Source of the DNA: Gammaproteobacteria bacterium
GTDB taxonomy: Bacteria; Pseudomonadota; Gammaproteobacteria; SZUA-140
Length of the DNA: 7,238 bases
Reading direction: 5' to 3'
Assembly (NCBI GenBank): GCA_026994735.1
Contig: JALWQD010000119.1
Location: forward strand, 1-7,238
A program made the translations under genes and the position numbers. Shown one piece after another: positions 6,193 through 7,238 of the stretch. Each line of letters starts with the position of its first letter. Position 1 is the first letter of the stretch. The notes beneath the pieces are model-generated. The model had not been told where the DNA came from. It ran no database searches and worked only from the letters and a program-made list of their open reading frames with translations.

Positions 6193-6405
6193 TTACCGGC
6201 GACCGCGACGCCTTTTCAGTACATCCCAGGTCATCGCCGACATCACCGCGATACCGAGCGCACAGACGCCTATGATCAGCATCCTTTCCGTTGCGGCCGC
6301 GACTAGCCCGCCGACGAGCATGTGTACCGAGTAGCCCATGATGAACAGGGCAGAAAAGGCGACAATGCTATAAATAATGATCTCTTTCATGTTTCTGACC
6401 GTCAC
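6193..6405 (-). CDS. Small two-helix membrane protein (hypothetical)
   Basis: The frame encodes two hydrophobic helices (IIIYSIVAFSALFIMGYSVHMLVGG and a second from ERMLIIGVCALGIAVM) and ends in a strongly basic tail, KRRRGRR, which should lie in the cytoplasm. Start choice is uncertain. GTG at 6405 has AGGAAG ten bases upstream and gives 70 residues. ATG at 6390 gives 65 residues without a clear SD. The frame is open to a GTG at 6477 (94 residues), but that extension is hydrophilic and unlike a membrane-protein N-terminus. It converges on the operon ending at 6145 across 47 bases with no clear terminator. Function is unknown. The single His in the first helix (YSVHML) is noted only as a possible ligand. 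Confidence 0.65.
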   Translation of the reverse strand: MTVRNMKEIIIYSIVAFSALFIMGYSVHMLVGGLVAAATERMLIIGVCALGIAVMSAMTWDVLKRRRGRR

Positions 6406-6702
6406 TGTTTGACCGCTTCCTGGCAATAATACCTTTGGCGTGAGCTGATTTCTACGGCTGAATGGCATTTTAATCACATGCCTGACTAAGCATATGACGA
6501 TAGAATAATATCCGGATGAATATTCGGTTTATTTTGCTCTCGAGCGGTAAAATCACTTGACGCTAAAGTGCGCCCTATGTAACCATTGCCAAACCCCATT
6601 GCACGCAAGGTTGGATTGACTGTGCAGAGCGCCAATCATGATCGATGGGAATATTGTTTGGGGCGAAAAACAAGAAAACTTGTGTTTTTAGGAGGGAGTA
6701 GA
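6406..6702. promoter_or_regulatory. Divergent intergenic region with operator-like motifs
   Basis: About 300 bases separate the minus-strand membrane gene from the plus-strand operon at 6703. Visible elements are CCTGACTAA (6481-6489, the reverse complement of the 9-mer upstream of the c4 gene), two adjacent 8-bp palindromes ATCCGGAT and GAATATTC near 6510-6526, and TTGACG at 6557-6562 as a possible plus-strand -35. The -10 at proper distance from it (TAACCA, 6580-6585) is poor. No additional convincing gene is seen here. Confidence 0.4.
6666..6689 (+). promoter_or_regulatory. Leader hairpin abutting the Shine-Dalgarno of the 93-residue gene
   Basis: AAAAACAAG (6666-6674), loop AAAA (6675-6678) and CTTGT-G-TTTTT (6679-6689) can pair as about nine base pairs with one bulged G. 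The AGGAGG ribosome site begins at the very next base (6690). The shape looks like a weak terminator or attenuator, or a 5' stabilising hairpin. Function is inferred. Confidence 0.4.
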
Positions 6703-6984
6703 ATGAATAAATTGACCTTCGGGAAGACATTCTGGACGGCGTTTATTGCAGGTGGCACCACCGGCATGGGCAACGGCAGTGTGTTTGGAGCAGCCCTCAT
6801 GTGTGCGCTAGGTCGCGGTGGTTTTGAAAACTGGGGTGGCTGGGGCGCACAAGCCTATATGCCATCGACATTTCAGGGTTTTGTCGACTGGTGTATGTTC
6901 GTCTTTGGTATTGGCTTTGTCTTTATCGTCATGTTGGCGATGAAACGTCATGGTGAGCTCGAAGCAGCTGCTGGCAACGCATAA
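6703..6984 (+). CDS. 93-residue glycine-rich membrane protein (unknown)
   Basis: ATG at 6703 has a perfect AGGAGG (6690-6695) seven bases upstream, which favours it over upstream in-frame starts near 6586. The product has a first weakly hydrophobic Gly-rich segment (about 10-38, FWTAFIAGG...GSVFGAALMCAL), a Gly/Trp-rich loop (FENWGGWGAQAYMPSTFQGF), a second clear transmembrane helix (about 67-86) and a charged tail (KRHGELEAAAGNA). I do not recognise the family. Two cysteines (34 and 74) are not in a CxxC. The ribosome site suggests high expression. It heads an operon with the 30-residue protein 38 bases downstream, so it may be a small subunit of a membrane complex whose large subunits lie past the window edge. 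Confidence 0.8.
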   Translation: MNKLTFGKTFWTAFIAGGTTGMGNGSVFGAALMCALGRGGFENWGGWGAQAYMPSTFQGFVDWCMFVFGIGFVFIVMLAMKRHGELEAAAGNA

Positions 6985-7022
6985 CAAGCCAAAATTATTA
7001 TAAATAAACGGAGGAAAGTGGG

Positions 7023-7115
7023 ATGTTATCTGCAATTGCAACCTTTTTCTGTATCATTCTGGCATTTTCAAGCATGTGGTTTGCTTGGTATCTGATGATG
7101 CCGGGTAAGCACTGA
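7023..7115 (+). CDS. 30-residue single-helix membrane miniprotein
   Basis: ATG at 7023 is preceded by GGAGG (7010-7014) with eight-base spacing and the frame closes with TGA. The product is almost all one hydrophobic helix (AIATFFCIILAFSSMWFAWYLMM) with a short PGKH tail. It sits between the 93-residue membrane protein and the ORF at 7172, each with its own strong ribosome site, so it is probably a genuine translated miniprotein. Size and topology match small oxidase accessory subunits such as CcoQ or CbdX, but there is no sequence match I can claim. It differs in sequence from the 29-residue protein at 2713. Confidence 0.65.
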   Translation: MLSAIATFFCIILAFSSMWFAWYLMMPGKH

Positions 7116-7171
7116 GTGTCCCGCTAAGCAAATTTGTAATGTGGAATATTTAGGTCACTAGGGGGTAAGGC

Positions 7172-7238
7172 ATGTTCAAGTATCTTTTTGCAAAGGGAGA
7201 GGATATCCCGCACGGCACAGCGGCCGTGTATTTTGGTA
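7172..7238 (+). CDS. N-terminal start of an ORF cut by the window edge
   Basis: ATG at 7172 follows AGGGGG (7160-7165) by six bases and opens 22 codons, MFKYLFAKGEDIPHG followed by TAAVYFG, to the end of the window without a stop. The start is hydrophilic with no visible signal peptide. Together with the two genes before it, it continues the operon that begins at 6703. The family cannot be told from so few residues. Confidence 0.55.
   Translation, partial: MFKYLFAKGEDIPHGTAAVYFG

Noticed and set aside
6182..6200. Possible bidirectional terminator hairpin between the convergent genes ending at 6145 and 6193
   Set aside because: The stem is only six pairs including a wobble, and no T-run follows on either strand.
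6586..6702. N-terminal extension of the 93-residue protein back to position 6586
   Set aside because: The extension covers the leader hairpin and the perfect AGGAGG site, and its residues are basic and unlike the membrane protein that follows. The start at 6703 is much better supported.
6755..6775. Sigma-54-like TGGCAC-N5-GGCA match
   Set aside because: It lies inside the coding sequence of the 93-residue protein, and the -12 element is imperfect.
1..7238. CRISPR arrays, tRNA or rRNA genes, insertion sequences or attachment sites
   Set aside because: I saw no regularly spaced repeats, cloverleaf sequence, transposase motif or terminal inverted repeats on either strand.

Overview
The window looks like a piece of a gammaproteobacterial chromosome, probably from a respiratory or chemolithotrophic lineage. 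The evidence is a standard zinc-finger MutM, a c4-type diheme cytochrome, moderate GC content, and a dense run of small membrane and heme proteins. The taxonomic reading is inference from gene style, not from a marker tree.

Layout. (1) Positions 1-912 (+): the tail of an unidentified upstream ORF, then a complete mutM (Fpg DNA glycosylase). (2) About 909-2426 (-): a large polytopic membrane protein resembling GT-C glycosyltransferases. It is convergent with mutM, and the two genes overlap by 4 bases. (3) 2427-2997: a regulatory stretch that holds a 29-residue single-helix membrane protein with its own strong Shine-Dalgarno (SD) site, several inverted repeats and a tandem TTAGTCAG motif. (4) 2998-3798 (+): an exported diheme c4-like cytochrome, closed by a textbook intrinsic terminator. 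(5) 4044-6145 (+): a tight four-gene operon. It encodes a membrane-anchored monoheme cytochrome c, a 170-residue protein matching only the C-terminal quarter or so of cbb3 oxidase subunit I (HxH heme-ligand helix included), a thioredoxin-fold lipoprotein with CxxC, and a two-helix membrane protein with a soluble tail. (6) about 6193-6405 (-): a small two-helix membrane protein. (7) 6703-7238 (+): the start of another operon with very strong SD sites, encoding a 93-residue glycine-rich membrane protein, a 30-residue single-helix protein, and a gene that runs off the window.

The most interesting unit is the 4044-6145 operon. A cytochrome c that lacks an obvious distal methionine sits next to a 'fragment' of a heme-copper oxidase catalytic subunit. 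That fragment keeps the heme-binding HxH motif but has no copper-binding helices. A CxxC lipoprotein and an uncharacterised membrane protein complete the set. I infer a small membrane heme/redox module fed by, or feeding, the neighbouring c4 cytochrome; its substrate is unknown. The two ~30-residue hydrophobic proteins resemble, in size and topology only, the small accessory subunits of terminal oxidases.
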